Assembly: GCF_012932915.1 (NCBI RefSeq) | Contig: NZ_VCQU01000005.1 | Span: forward strand, 372,001-436,000 | Length of the DNA stretch: 64,000 nucleotides | DNA from: Antrihabitans stalactiti | Lineage (GTDB): Bacteria > Actinomycetota > Actinomycetes > Mycobacteriales > Mycobacteriaceae | Direction: 5' to 3' | In this document: positions 8,842 through 17,092 of the stretch, piece after piece | Layout of the letters: the number at the start of each line of letters is the position of its first letter | Numbering within the stretch: the first letter of the stretch is position 1 | Position numbers and translations under genes: made by a program | The notes under the pieces: model-generated | The model's database searches: none | Told to the model about the DNA's origin: nothing | Seen by the model: the letters and a program-made list of their open reading frames with translations, nothing else

Positions 8842-10275
8842 ATGACTTCGGCAGCCAATACTTCCGACGCGCCTTCGCCGATCGCGACCCTGCCGGGGGA
8901 CACCCCCTCCGACGTCGTCGCTGCCGTGGTCGCCGAGCGACGTCGAACATTCGATACCGGTCGCACGCATTCACTGCAGTGGCGGCGCAGGCAACTGCAG
9001 GCGCTGTCGCGACTGCTCGACGACAACGAGTCGGAAATCGTCGAGGCACTGGCACTCGATCTCGGCCGGCCGGCCGCTGATGCTTGGCTGGCCGACATCG
9101 GCGCGATTCAATTGGAGCTCAAGTATGTGCTGCGCCGGCTGAAGAGCTGGATGCGTGACACCCGCGCCGTTCTTCCGCTTGTACAGCAACCGGGGTCGGG
9201 GCGAGTGCACCGTGAACCGCTGGGCGTCGTGCTGGTGATCGGACCGTGGAACTATCCGTTCTACCTCACCCTCGGACCTCTGGTCGGCGTGCTGGCGGCG
9301 GGCAACTGCGCGGTGATCAAACCGTCGGAACTGGCCCCGGAATCCGCGCGCCTGATCGCCGAACTCGTTCCCCGGTATCTGGATTCGGATGCGGTCGCGG
9401 TGGTCGAGGGCGGCGCGGCGACTACCACCGCGCTGCTGGCGCAAGGGTTCGATCACGCGTTTTTCACCGGCAGTCCCGAGGTCGGCAAGAAGATCATGGC
9501 CGGTGCCGCGCCGCACCTGACACCGGTGACCCTCGAACTCGGTGGCAAGAGCCCGGTGATCGTCACCAGTGACGCCGACATCGACGTCGCGGCCCGCCGC
9601 ATCATCTGGGCCAAGCTGGTCAATTCGGGGCAGACCTGCATCACGCCGGACTATCTGCTCGTCTCCCGCGATGTCTTACCCAAGGTGGTCCTTGCGTTGA
9701 CGACCACCTTGGCTCGGTTCCAGAAGGATTCCGGCACGTCCGCACTCCCGATCGTCAATCGGCGGCAGTTCGATCGGTTGTCGAATCTGCTGGTCGGACA
9801 CGGCGGCGACATCGCCGCTGGCGGGGTTACCGACCCCGAGCTTCTCACGATCGAACCGGCCATCGTCGTCTCGCCCGACCCCGACTCGGCGCTCATGCAG
9901 GACGAGATCTTCGGTCCGCTGTTGCCGGTGGTCGCCGTCGACGGGCTGGACGACGCGATCCAATTCGTCCGCGCCCGACCCAAGCCGCTGGCTATTTACC
10001 TGTTCAGCAGCAGCTCGAAGACCGCAGACAAGGTCATCGCGAGAACCAGTTCGGGGGGAGTGGTGGTCAACCACATCGGCCTGCACTGCATGGCATCGGC
10101 ACTTCCGTTCGGCGGGGTCGGCAACTCGGGAATGGGTGCCTATCACGGTCATTGGGGATTCGAAACGTTCTCGCACCGCAAGGCCATCGTCACCAAACGC
10201 ACACGTCCGGATCCGATCTTGCTCTATCCGCCGGTCACCGATCTCAAGCAGCGCGTTCTGCGGTGGTTCTTCTGA
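8842..10275 (+). CDS. Aldehyde dehydrogenase (class 3-like)
   Basis: An NAD(P)-dependent aldehyde dehydrogenase of 477 residues that oxidises an aldehyde to a carboxylate. Catalytic residues seen: Asn137 (GPWNYPF), Glu232 (LELGGKSP) and Cys266 (GQTCITPDY); cofactor loop FFTGSPEVGKK near 208-217. The short form and the C-terminal HRKAIVTKRTRPDPILLYPP tail fit the class 3 fatty-aldehyde group. It heads the operon 8842-13714 behind operator C. In the proposed pathway it would oxidise the aldehyde released by the DUF2236 oxygenase; that role is inference. Confidence 0.92.
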   Translation: MTSAANTSDAPSPIATLPGDTPSDVVAAVVAERRRTFDTGRTHSLQWRRRQLQALSRLLDDNESEIVEALALDLGRPAADAWLADIGAIQLELKYVLRRLKSWMRDTRAVLPLVQQPGSGRVHREPLGVVLVIGPWNYPFYLTLGPLVGVLAAGNCAVIKPSELAPESARLIAELVPRYLDSDAVAVVEGGAATTTALLAQGFDHAFFTGSPEVGKKIMAGAAPHLTPVTLELGGKSPVIVTSDADIDVAARRIIWAKLVNSGQTCITPDYLLVSRDVLPKVVLALTTTLARFQKDSGTSALPIVNRRQFDRLSNLLVGHGGDIAAGGVTDPELLTIEPAIVVSPDPDSALMQDEIFGPLLPVVAVDGLDDAIQFVRARPKPLAIYLFSSSSKTADKVIARTSSGGVVVNHIGLHCMASALPFGGVGNSGMGAYHGHWGFETFSHRKAIVTKRTRPDPILLYPPVTDLKQRVLRWFF

Positions 10276-10331
10276 CCGCGCAATCCCCGACACGGCCCCA
10301 GAACGTCCCAGATCAGTCCGAAAGGCGGGCG

Positions 10332-11738
10332 ATGTCAGACTTCACGATGACCATCGACAGCGAGCAGGTGGCGTCGAACGAATGGATCCCGGTCGAGGAT
10401 CCATCCACCGGTACCGTGTTCGCGCGGGCACCACAGTGCACCCCGGAGCAGCTCGATGCCGCGATGGCTTCCGCCGCTCGCGCTCAGATCACGTGGGCCG
10501 CCGACGAGCCGGCTCGGCAGGAAGCGCTGCGTCGGTGCGCGGCCACGCTGAACGCCAACAACGAAGCCATCGCGCAGGTCCTCACCGCCGAACAGGGCAA
10601 GCCGATCACGGAATCTCGGCGCGAGACTGCGGCGGCCGCAGCCTGGTTCGACTACTACGCCAACCTCGATCGGCGCAGCGAGATCGTCCAGGACGACGCC
10701 AGGGCACATATCTCGGTGGATCGCCGACCGCTGGGCGTGGTCGCGGCCATCACACCGTGGAACTTTCCGGTCATGCTCTCGTCGTGGAAAGTGGCACCCG
10801 CCCTGCGGGCGGGCAACACCGTCGTTCTCAAACCGTCGCCGTTCACCCCGCTGACCGCATTGCTCATCGGCAAGCTCCTCGCCGACGAGCTGCCCGCCGG
10901 GGCACTGAATGTCGTCACCGGCGGCAATCAGCTCGGCAACCTGGTCACAACGCATCCAATACCACGCAAGATCAGCTTCACCGGATCGACCCCCACCGGC
11001 ATCAAGGTCGCAACGGCAGCCGCGGCAACACTCAAGCGGGTGACACTGGAGCTGGGCGGAAACGATGCAGCGATCGTCCTCGACGACGTCGATCCCGGCG
11101 CTATCGCCGAGAAACTGTTCTGGTCTGCATTCATCAACAACGGACAGGCATGCGTCGCGATCAAGCGGCTCTACGTACCGCAGTCGTCGTACGGAAAATT
11201 CGTCGACGCCCTCGCGGCGGTCGCGGAGGCGCAGCAATCGGGCGCCGGAATCGAGCCTGACACGACCTTGGGTCCGATCAACAATCGACCCCAGTTCGAG
11301 CGCGTCGCCGGCTTGGTCGAGGACGCACGCACACGGGGCGCGCGGATCGCAACCGGGGGCATCGCCCTGGACCGTCCCGGCCATTTCTACCGGCCCACCA
11401 TCCTCGCCGATGTTCCTGATTCAGCCCCCATTGCGGCGGAGGAACAGTTCGGGCCTGCCCTGCCGGTACTTCCGTACACAACGGTCGACGACGCCGTCGC
11501 TCGGGCGAACGACACTCGGTTCGGGCTGGCCGGATCGGTCTGGGGCGGCGACCAGGATCAGGCACGCGCGGTCGCCGACCGCCTCGAAGCCGGAATCGTG
11601 TGGGTCAACACCCACGCGGCACCGTCGTTACGCGCTCCCTTCAGCGGCGTGAAAGACAGCGGTCTGGGCGTTGAGAACGGCCCGTGGGGTCTGGACGGAT
11701 TCACCGAGCTGCACACCACTCATGTCGCGCGACGATGA
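10332..11738 (+). CDS. Aldehyde dehydrogenase (NAD-dependent)
   Basis: A second aldehyde dehydrogenase, 468 residues. Asn144 (TPWNFPVM), Glu240 (LELGGND) and Cys274 (NNGQACVAIKR) form the active site, with cofactor loop SFTGSTPTG near 215-223. It is only distantly related to the gene just before it, so two different aldehydes, or a ketone-bearing and a plain aldehyde, may be handled. The start MSDFTMTIDS was chosen over longer in-frame starts that overlap the preceding gene; GAAAGGCGGG precedes it. Same operon as the neighbouring aldehyde dehydrogenase and enoyl-CoA hydratase. Confidence 0.92.
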   Translation: MSDFTMTIDSEQVASNEWIPVEDPSTGTVFARAPQCTPEQLDAAMASAARAQITWAADEPARQEALRRCAATLNANNEAIAQVLTAEQGKPITESRRETAAAAAWFDYYANLDRRSEIVQDDARAHISVDRRPLGVVAAITPWNFPVMLSSWKVAPALRAGNTVVLKPSPFTPLTALLIGKLLADELPAGALNVVTGGNQLGNLVTTHPIPRKISFTGSTPTGIKVATAAAATLKRVTLELGGNDAAIVLDDVDPGAIAEKLFWSAFINNGQACVAIKRLYVPQSSYGKFVDALAAVAEAQQSGAGIEPDTTLGPINNRPQFERVAGLVEDARTRGARIATGGIALDRPGHFYRPTILADVPDSAPIAAEEQFGPALPVLPYTTVDDAVARANDTRFGLAGSVWGGDQDQARAVADRLEAGIVWVNTHAAPSLRAPFSGVKDSGLGVENGPWGLDGFTELHTTHVARR

Positions 11739-11787
11739 GATCCGCTGCACTGTATGCCAATTCGACGGAGATAGGAAGAATGCGGAA

Positions 11788-12591
11788 ATGACCGACGACC
11801 CCACCGAACCGGTCGTGCTCACCCGCGATGCGCATACGCTGGTGATCACGATCAACCGCCCGGCCGCACGCAACGCGATCGATCGCGCGGTCACCGTCGC
11901 GATCGGTGACGCACTCGAAGCCGCCGAGAACGACCGTGACATCCGTGCCGTCGTGCTCACCGGCGCCGGCGAGAAATCCTTCTGTGCGGGAGCAGATCTC
12001 AAAGCCATCGCACGCGGTGAAGCGATCGTTCCGACAGACGGCCCGCGCGCCGCGTGGGGTTTCGCCGGCTACGTCTCGCACCGGATCTCGAAGCCGGCCA
12101 TCGCGGCCGTGAACGGGGTCGCGCTCGGCGGTGGAACCGAGCTGGTCCTCGCCAGCGACATCGCTGTCGCATCCGCCGACGCGCTGTTCGGACTCCCCGA
12201 AGTCAAGCGCGGAATCATCGCCGGCGCGGGTGGGGTATTCCGTCTGCCGCAACAGATCCCACCCAAGATCGCTCTCGAACTCATGTTCACCGGAGAACCG
12301 ATCTCGGCCCAGCGCGCGCTCACCCTCGGCCTGATCAACCGCGTGACCGCACCGGACCGTGTCCTGGACGAAGCGCTGGCACTCGCCCGCACCATCGCCG
12401 CCAACGCACCACTGGCTGTGCAGGCCAGCAAGCGGATCGCCAAGCACATCGTCGACGGAACGATCACCGCCGAAAGCGCGAGCTGGGAACTGTCCGCCCG
12501 GGAACGCGCCGTGGTCCGTTCCTCTGCGGACGCACAGGAAGGCCCCCGAGCGTTCGCGGAAAAACGTGAACCTGTCTGGACCGGACGATGA
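11788..12591 (+). CDS. Enoyl-CoA hydratase/isomerase
   Basis: A crotonase-fold protein of 267 residues. The oxyanion-hole segments are CAGADLKAI near 70 and AAVNGVALGGGTELVLASD near 106-124, where Glu in GGTE and Glu in PEVKRGIIAG occupy the usual positions of the two catalytic glutamates. It should hydrate a trans-2-enoyl-CoA during beta-oxidation. The start MTDDPTEP is preceded by GGAG about 17 bases upstream, a weak site. Third gene of the operon behind operator C, followed by the MceG ATPase. Confidence 0.88.
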   Translation: MTDDPTEPVVLTRDAHTLVITINRPAARNAIDRAVTVAIGDALEAAENDRDIRAVVLTGAGEKSFCAGADLKAIARGEAIVPTDGPRAAWGFAGYVSHRISKPAIAAVNGVALGGGTELVLASDIAVASADALFGLPEVKRGIIAGAGGVFRLPQQIPPKIALELMFTGEPISAQRALTLGLINRVTAPDRVLDEALALARTIAANAPLAVQASKRIAKHIVDGTITAESASWELSARERAVVRSSADAQEGPRAFAEKREPVWTGR

Positions 12592-12727
12592 GACGCCGAA
12601 ACCACCACATCATGACCTACACCATCGACCCGTCCACGTGCTCGGTGCACGTCGCCGGGTGTCCGGGACGCCGCGCCGCGACTGTTGCCCGTTCTGCTGC
12701 TACGACCCGACACGAAGAGGAATGCTC

Positions 12728-13714
12728 ATGGGCATCGAGGTAGTCGTCGAGAATCTGTCGAAATCGTTTGGATCACAGAATATCTGGCGAAATGTCAGTT
12801 TGACCCTGCCCGCCGGAGAGGTCAGCGCATTGCTCGGTCCGTCCGGCACCGGCAAGTCCGTCTTCCTCAAAGCCCTCATCGGACTGCTACGGCCGGAGCG
12901 TGGATCGATCTGGATCGACGGAACCGACATCATGACCTGCACCCCCAAAGAGCTCTACGAGATCCGCAAGATGTTCGGGGTGCTGTTCCAGGACGGCGCC
13001 CTGTTCGGCTCGATGGATCTCTACGACAACGTCGCCTTCCCGTTGCGTGAGCACACGAAGAAGTCCGAGGCCGAGATTCGCCGCATCGTCATGGAGAAGT
13101 TGGAGCTGGTCGGCCTGCAGGGGGCCGACGGCAAGCTTCCCGGCGAGATCTCGGGTGGCATGCGCAAACGCGCTGGACTGGCGCGCGCGCTGGTGCTCGA
13201 CCCGCAGATCATCCTGGTCGACGAGCCCGACTCCGGCCTGGACCCGGTCCGCACCACCTACATCAGTCAACTCTTTCTCGACATCAACGCGCAGATCGAT
13301 GCCACCTTCCTGATCGTGACGCACAACATCAACCTGGCGCGAACGGTGCCCGACAACATCGGGATGCTGTTCCGCCGCGAGTTGACCATGTTCGGGCCGC
13401 GCGAGGTCCTGCTCACCAGCGAGGAACCTGTCGTCGAGCAGTTCCTCAACGGCCGGATGATCGGCCCGATCGGGATGAGCGAGGAGAAGGACGAGGCCCA
13501 GATGGCCCACGAACAGGCTCTGGCCGACGCCGGCCATCATGCCGGTGGGGTCGACAACATCGAAGGAATCGTCCCCCAACTGCAAGCCACACCGGGAATG
13601 CCGTTCCGCCAGGCGGTCCGGCGCCGCCAAGAACGTGTGCGAACGATCCTTCCCAGCCTTCCCGCGCGTGCCCAGGCAGCCATCCTCGCCGACGACGCGT
13701 TCGCCCAACTGTGA
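12728..13714 (+). CDS. mceG: MceG/Mkl-type ABC ATPase of the Mce importer
   Basis: An ABC transporter ATP-binding protein, 328 residues. Walker A GPSGTGKS at 37-44, Q-loop Gln88, signature ISGGMRKR at 141-148, Walker B ILVDEP with SGLD to 172, then IVTHN. The ISGGMRKRAGLARAL form and a C-terminal extension of about 70 residues are typical of MceG/MlaF proteins, which power YrbE permeases from the cytoplasmic side. The start was chosen for GAGGA 6 bases upstream; an ATG two codons earlier is also possible. MceG is often a lone gene serving all Mce systems; here it closes a catabolic operon 10 kb from the yrbE genes. Confidence 0.92.
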   Translation: MGIEVVVENLSKSFGSQNIWRNVSLTLPAGEVSALLGPSGTGKSVFLKALIGLLRPERGSIWIDGTDIMTCTPKELYEIRKMFGVLFQDGALFGSMDLYDNVAFPLREHTKKSEAEIRRIVMEKLELVGLQGADGKLPGEISGGMRKRAGLARALVLDPQIILVDEPDSGLDPVRTTYISQLFLDINAQIDATFLIVTHNINLARTVPDNIGMLFRRELTMFGPREVLLTSEEPVVEQFLNGRMIGPIGMSEEKDEAQMAHEQALADAGHHAGGVDNIEGIVPQLQATPGMPFRQAVRRRQERVRTILPSLPARAQAAILADDAFAQL

Positions 13715-13793
13715 TTCCGCCCGCACCGAGCCCCGCCGCGCTCCCGACCGCGCACCGACGGTGTCATCCCCTTGACACCGACCGCAACAAAGG

Positions 13794-13815
13794 TGACATA
13801 TTACCAATTATGTCG
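13794..13815. promoter_or_regulatory. Operator site D (PhaC-like operon)
   Basis: TGACA and TGTCG flank 12 bases that contain ATTAC in the same register as sites A and B. It lies 27 bases before the start of the small coiled-coil gene at 13843. Confidence 0.75.
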
Positions 13816-13842
13816 TCTGTCGCATGCAACATAGGATGAGCC

Positions 13843-14154
13843 ATGGCCGAAAAGGTGATTTCCATACAGGACAGGCGTCCGTTGTGGCGCAAAGCATTCG
13901 ACAGTGCCGAGCGCACGGCTACGCCCTGGCTCGAGGAACTGTTCGAGAGCGACGACTTTCATGCGGCGTTGGGGCGCGTCACGCAGACTCGTCGCGAGCT
14001 GCACAAGCTTGCAGAGAGCACATCGCGCGAGATTCTGCACCGCTTCAATCTGCCGGCGGGCAGTGACGTGACCCGAATCCTCGCCGAGATCGGGCGGCTG
14101 CACACCGAAGTTCGTCAGCTAAGTGCCGATCTCTCCCGGTTGCGAAACGAGTGA
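13843..14154 (+). CDS. Small helical protein, probable partner of the PhaC-like enzyme
   Basis: A 103-residue soluble protein, predicted mostly helical, with a heptad-like C-terminal stretch (ILAEIGRLHTEVRQLSADLSRL) that could form a coiled coil. I do not recognise a named family with certainty. Its position 6 bases before a class III-like PhaC gene suggests an accessory subunit comparable in role to PhaE or PhaM, but no PhaE signature is visible and it is far shorter than PhaE (about 350). First gene of the operon 13843-16964 behind operator D. Confidence 0.7.
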   Translation: MAEKVISIQDRRPLWRKAFDSAERTATPWLEELFESDDFHAALGRVTQTRRELHKLAESTSREILHRFNLPAGSDVTRILAEIGRLHTEVRQLSADLSRLRNE

Positions 14155-14160
14155 TGGGCG

Positions 14161-15240
14161 ATGGTCGAGATTGCCGCGCTGCCGGAAGATCTACTGCGCT
14201 CCATCAAACATGACGTCAACAGGTCGCGACTGCGGGCGAAGAACGCACTGAAGGTGATCGCGGGAAGCGGTCCACCGTCCGGCACGTCGCCCAAGGACAC
14301 GATCTGGTCGTTCGGTGACATCCAGCTGTGGCGTTACCGCAGCGATCGCCGCACCCATCGCACCCCGCTGCTGATCGTGCACAGCCTGGTCACCAGGAGC
14401 TATGTGTTCGATCTCAGTCCGGGCAACAGTTTCGTCGAGTACATGCTCGACCGCGGCTTCGATGTCTATCTCGTCGACTGGGGCACACCCGACGAACGCG
14501 CCGCGCACTACGACTTCGGCACCTACTGCGGCCAGTTCATTCCGGAGATCGTCCGTGCGACAGTCGATGCGTCCGACGACGACGAAGTGGTCATACTGGG
14601 CTACTGCCTGGGTGGACTGCTCAGTCTGCTCTATGCGGCGGCCAACGTCGGCGACCCGATCCGCGCGCTCGCGGTCATGGCCACTCCGGTCAATTTTCGC
14701 CACATGGGCGTGATCGGGAAGATGTTGCACGGCGGCAGAGTCTCGCCGCAATCACTGCTCGATCACACCGGGAACGTGCCGTCGGACGCGGTCCGTGACT
14801 CGTTTCGGATGATGCAGCCCTCGGTGGAGATCACCGGGTACGCCGACCTGTGGCAGCACCTGTGGAACGACGAATTCGTGGCCGGGTACCAGATCATGAC
14901 GCGATGGGGCACCGACCATATTCCGCTCGCGGGGGGTCTGGTGATCGAGCTGGCTCGAATGATCCAGTCCGACGAGATCGCCAACGGCCGGGTCGTGCTC
15001 GGCGGGCGCGAGGTCACGTTGCGTGACATATGTGTGCCGTTTCTCGGGATCATCGCCGAGCGCGACCATCTCGTCCCGCGCGCGGCAACCGAGGGCGTGG
15101 CGGACATGGTGGGTAGCGAAGACAGCACCGAGCTGGTGTTGCCGGCCGGGCACGTCGGCGTCTTCCTCGGCCGCAGCGCGCAGAAGAAGTGCTTGCCCGC
15201 CATCACCGAATGGATCGAAAAGCAAATGGAGACACGATGA
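14161..15240 (+). CDS. phaC: Class III-like poly(3-hydroxyalkanoate) synthase (PhaC-like)
   Basis: An alpha/beta-hydrolase of 359 residues with the PHA-synthase variant of the lipase box, GYCLGG, giving nucleophile Cys149; Asp302 (AERDHLV) and His331 (PAGHVGVF) complete the triad. The length matches class III PhaC (about 355 residues), which polymerises 3-hydroxyacyl-CoA and needs a second subunit. In the catabolic operon it may store hydroxyacyl-CoA intermediates or act as an acyl-CoA thioesterase-like enzyme; both are inference. It is translationally coupled to the acetyltransferase gene by an ATGA overlap. Confidence 0.85.
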   Translation: MVEIAALPEDLLRSIKHDVNRSRLRAKNALKVIAGSGPPSGTSPKDTIWSFGDIQLWRYRSDRRTHRTPLLIVHSLVTRSYVFDLSPGNSFVEYMLDRGFDVYLVDWGTPDERAAHYDFGTYCGQFIPEIVRATVDASDDDEVVILGYCLGGLLSLLYAAANVGDPIRALAVMATPVNFRHMGVIGKMLHGGRVSPQSLLDHTGNVPSDAVRDSFRMMQPSVEITGYADLWQHLWNDEFVAGYQIMTRWGTDHIPLAGGLVIELARMIQSDEIANGRVVLGGREVTLRDICVPFLGIIAERDHLVPRAATEGVADMVGSEDSTELVLPAGHVGVFLGRSAQKKCLPAITEWIEKQMETR

Positions 15241-15776
15241 ACACGGTGAGTATCACTCGTCTGGAGCCAGCACACGTCGACGGTCTGCGCCTCTTTCTCG
15301 CGCAGAGTTCGGCTGGGGATCGCACCTACTTCCGCGACGACGTGCTGGCCAACGGCGTGGTCGATTCCTGGCTCGCCCGAACCACCGGCGCGTACCACGT
15401 CGCGTTGGTGGAAGGCGAAGTGGCCGGGTTGTTGGTGCTCGAGCCCGGCGTCGAATGGGGCCGGCACGTAGGGGAGATCCGTATCGTTGTCGCACAAGGT
15501 TTCCGGCGGCGCGGGATCGGCCGAGCGCTGGCCCGTCGGGCGCTGATCGCGGGGCTCGAACTCGATCTGGACAAGTTGGTGGTGCAGGTCGCCGCGGAGG
15601 ACGAGGCGACGACAAGCATGTTCGTCACTCTTGCATTCGAACCCGAGGCGCTGCTGCGCGGCCACGTCCGCGACGACAGCGGAGATACCCACGACCTGTT
15701 GGTCTTGGCCCACTTCGTCGAATCGACGCGCGGCGCCGTGGCAGCGATCGGACTCGCCGAAGCCATGGAGATGTGA
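15237..15776 (+). CDS. GNAT-family N-acetyltransferase
   Basis: A 179-residue acetyltransferase of the GNAT fold. The acetyl-CoA binding motif is IRIVVAQGFRRRGIGRALARRAL near residues 80-102 (RRxGIG). No substrate can be read. It overlaps the phaC-like stop by 4 bases and is followed after a single base by an alpha/beta-hydrolase, so it is firmly inside the operon under operator D. Confidence 0.85.
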   Translation: MNTVSITRLEPAHVDGLRLFLAQSSAGDRTYFRDDVLANGVVDSWLARTTGAYHVALVEGEVAGLLVLEPGVEWGRHVGEIRIVVAQGFRRRGIGRALARRALIAGLELDLDKLVVQVAAEDEATTSMFVTLAFEPEALLRGHVRDDSGDTHDLLVLAHFVESTRGAVAAIGLAEAMEM

Positions 15777-15777
15777 C

Positions 15778-16674
15778 ATGCGGGCCAGAATCCGGCGGGA
15801 ACGCCGCACCTACGCCGGGTACTCGACGCGGTGTCTGGTCGTCGACGGGACCGGACCACCGTTCCTGCTTCTGCACGGATACACCGATTCGGCCGATGCC
15901 TGGCGTCTTCTGCTGCTGGAGCTGGCGCGGCGCGGGCGAGCGGCGGTCGCGATCGACATGCCCAGCCACGGCCACGCGGACTCAGTATCGTCCGACCGGC
16001 CGGGTCTGGAACAGCTGGTGGATTGCGCCGCTGCGGCCGCCGACGATCTCGGGCCCGGCACCATCGTCGTGGGCAACTCGCTGGGCGGAACGGTGGCACT
16101 GCTCGTCGCCGAACGGCAAGGATCACTCGGCGCGGTGGTCCCTATCGGTCCTGCAGCCTTCGCACACCCGATCTGGCTGCGGTTCTCGCTGCAACCGGTC
16201 TCGAACGCGATCATGCGGATCACTCCCCGCATTCTGCAGCTGCCGCCCTACCTTGCCACCGCATTCGCGGCGAAGATGGCGCCGTCGGCCATTCCGACCT
16301 ATCTGTCGCATGTACTGCGGGCGACCAACCACAAACGGCTCCGGACTCTCGCCGACGGTCTCGCGACCGAGGCAGTCGACCCCTACAACTTGTCGCGGAT
16401 CACGGCTCCGGTGACCCTCGTCTGGGGCACCCGCGACCGGATGGCGTTGAACTCCGGAGCGAAGATCCTGCTCACAGCCATTCCCGATGCCCGCTACATC
16501 CCGCTTCGGGGGGTCGGGCACACTCCCCAGCAACAGGCTCCCGCCCGGGTGGCCGACATTCTGTGCGATCTGCGGGCGCGGACACACCTGTCGGTACTGG
16601 CACCGCCCGCGCCGACGAACCCAACGGACCGACCCGCAGACCCGGGGCCACTTCACGGCACCGACAACCCGTGA
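15778..16674 (+). CDS. Alpha/beta-hydrolase
   Basis: A 298-residue alpha/beta-hydrolase, probably an esterase, lipase or thioesterase. Oxyanion motif LLHGYTDSADAW at 31-42, nucleophile Ser101 in GNSLGG, acid Asp in WGTRDRM and His in GVGHTPQQ. The last 30 residues are proline-rich and not needed for the fold. It starts two bases after the acetyltransferase stop and overlaps the next small gene by 4 bases (GTGA). Confidence 0.87.
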   Translation: MRARIRRERRTYAGYSTRCLVVDGTGPPFLLLHGYTDSADAWRLLLLELARRGRAAVAIDMPSHGHADSVSSDRPGLEQLVDCAAAAADDLGPGTIVVGNSLGGTVALLVAERQGSLGAVVPIGPAAFAHPIWLRFSLQPVSNAIMRITPRILQLPPYLATAFAAKMAPSAIPTYLSHVLRATNHKRLRTLADGLATEAVDPYNLSRITAPVTLVWGTRDRMALNSGAKILLTAIPDARYIPLRGVGHTPQQQAPARVADILCDLRARTHLSVLAPPAPTNPTDRPADPGPLHGTDNP

Positions 16675-16964
16675 CCGGTAGGGCACGGCGCGCCACGTCA
16701 TCAGATGAATTGGACCCGGCCGACCCTCGCCACGGCACCATCAACGCCTACCTCAACTTGGCGTGCCGGTGCTCGGCGTGCCGTGAAGCCAACCGATTGC
16801 AGCATCGGCTCTACATCGCACGAGTCCGGGCTCAGGGTCGCTTGCTGGGAGTCCACGGGAGCTCGATTTCCTATGAGGCCGGCTGTCGCTGCACCGAGTG
16901 CACCGTCGCGAACACCGAACGAAGCCGCGTCCACCGCCGCCTGTCGGCCTCGCGACTCGACTGA
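16671..16964 (+). CDS. Small protein with two CxCxxC motifs, putative zinc-binding
   Basis: A 97-residue basic protein starting at a GTG that overlaps the hydrolase stop. It contains two related units: HGTINAYLNLACRCSACREA and, after about 30 residues, HGSSISYEAGCRCTECTVA, each a CxCxxC pattern preceded by HG and followed by a basic helix. This layout resembles short cysteine-motif proteins common in actinobacteria and their phages. The four-plus cysteines could hold zinc or another metal. Function unknown; role in the lipid operon is unexplained. Confidence 0.7.
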   Translation: MTGRARRATSSDELDPADPRHGTINAYLNLACRCSACREANRLQHRLYIARVRAQGRLLGVHGSSISYEAGCRCTECTVANTERSRVHRRLSASRLD

Positions 16965-17023
16965 TCGGGGCACAGCGACAGACCAGTCCTCGCGTTCCTC
17001 GGATGGTCGACTTTCCCCCGACA

Positions 17024-17069
17024 CTGTCGGCTCGGATGTGCATGCGACCGTGTACATCCGAGCCGACAG
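17024..17069. terminator. Bidirectional hairpin terminator between convergent operons
   Basis: Perfect 16-bp inverted repeat, arms 17024-17039 and 17054-17069, with a 14-base loop. It sits between the ends of the rightward operon (16964) and the leftward fadD (17093). Confidence 0.75.
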
Positions 17070-17092
17070 GGCGGGTCGTCCTCGGGATCGGG

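Noticed and set aside
12612-12743. Possible 43-residue Cys-containing peptide before mceG
   Set aside because: No ribosome-binding site, overlaps the mceG start by 16 bases and has no recognisable motif.
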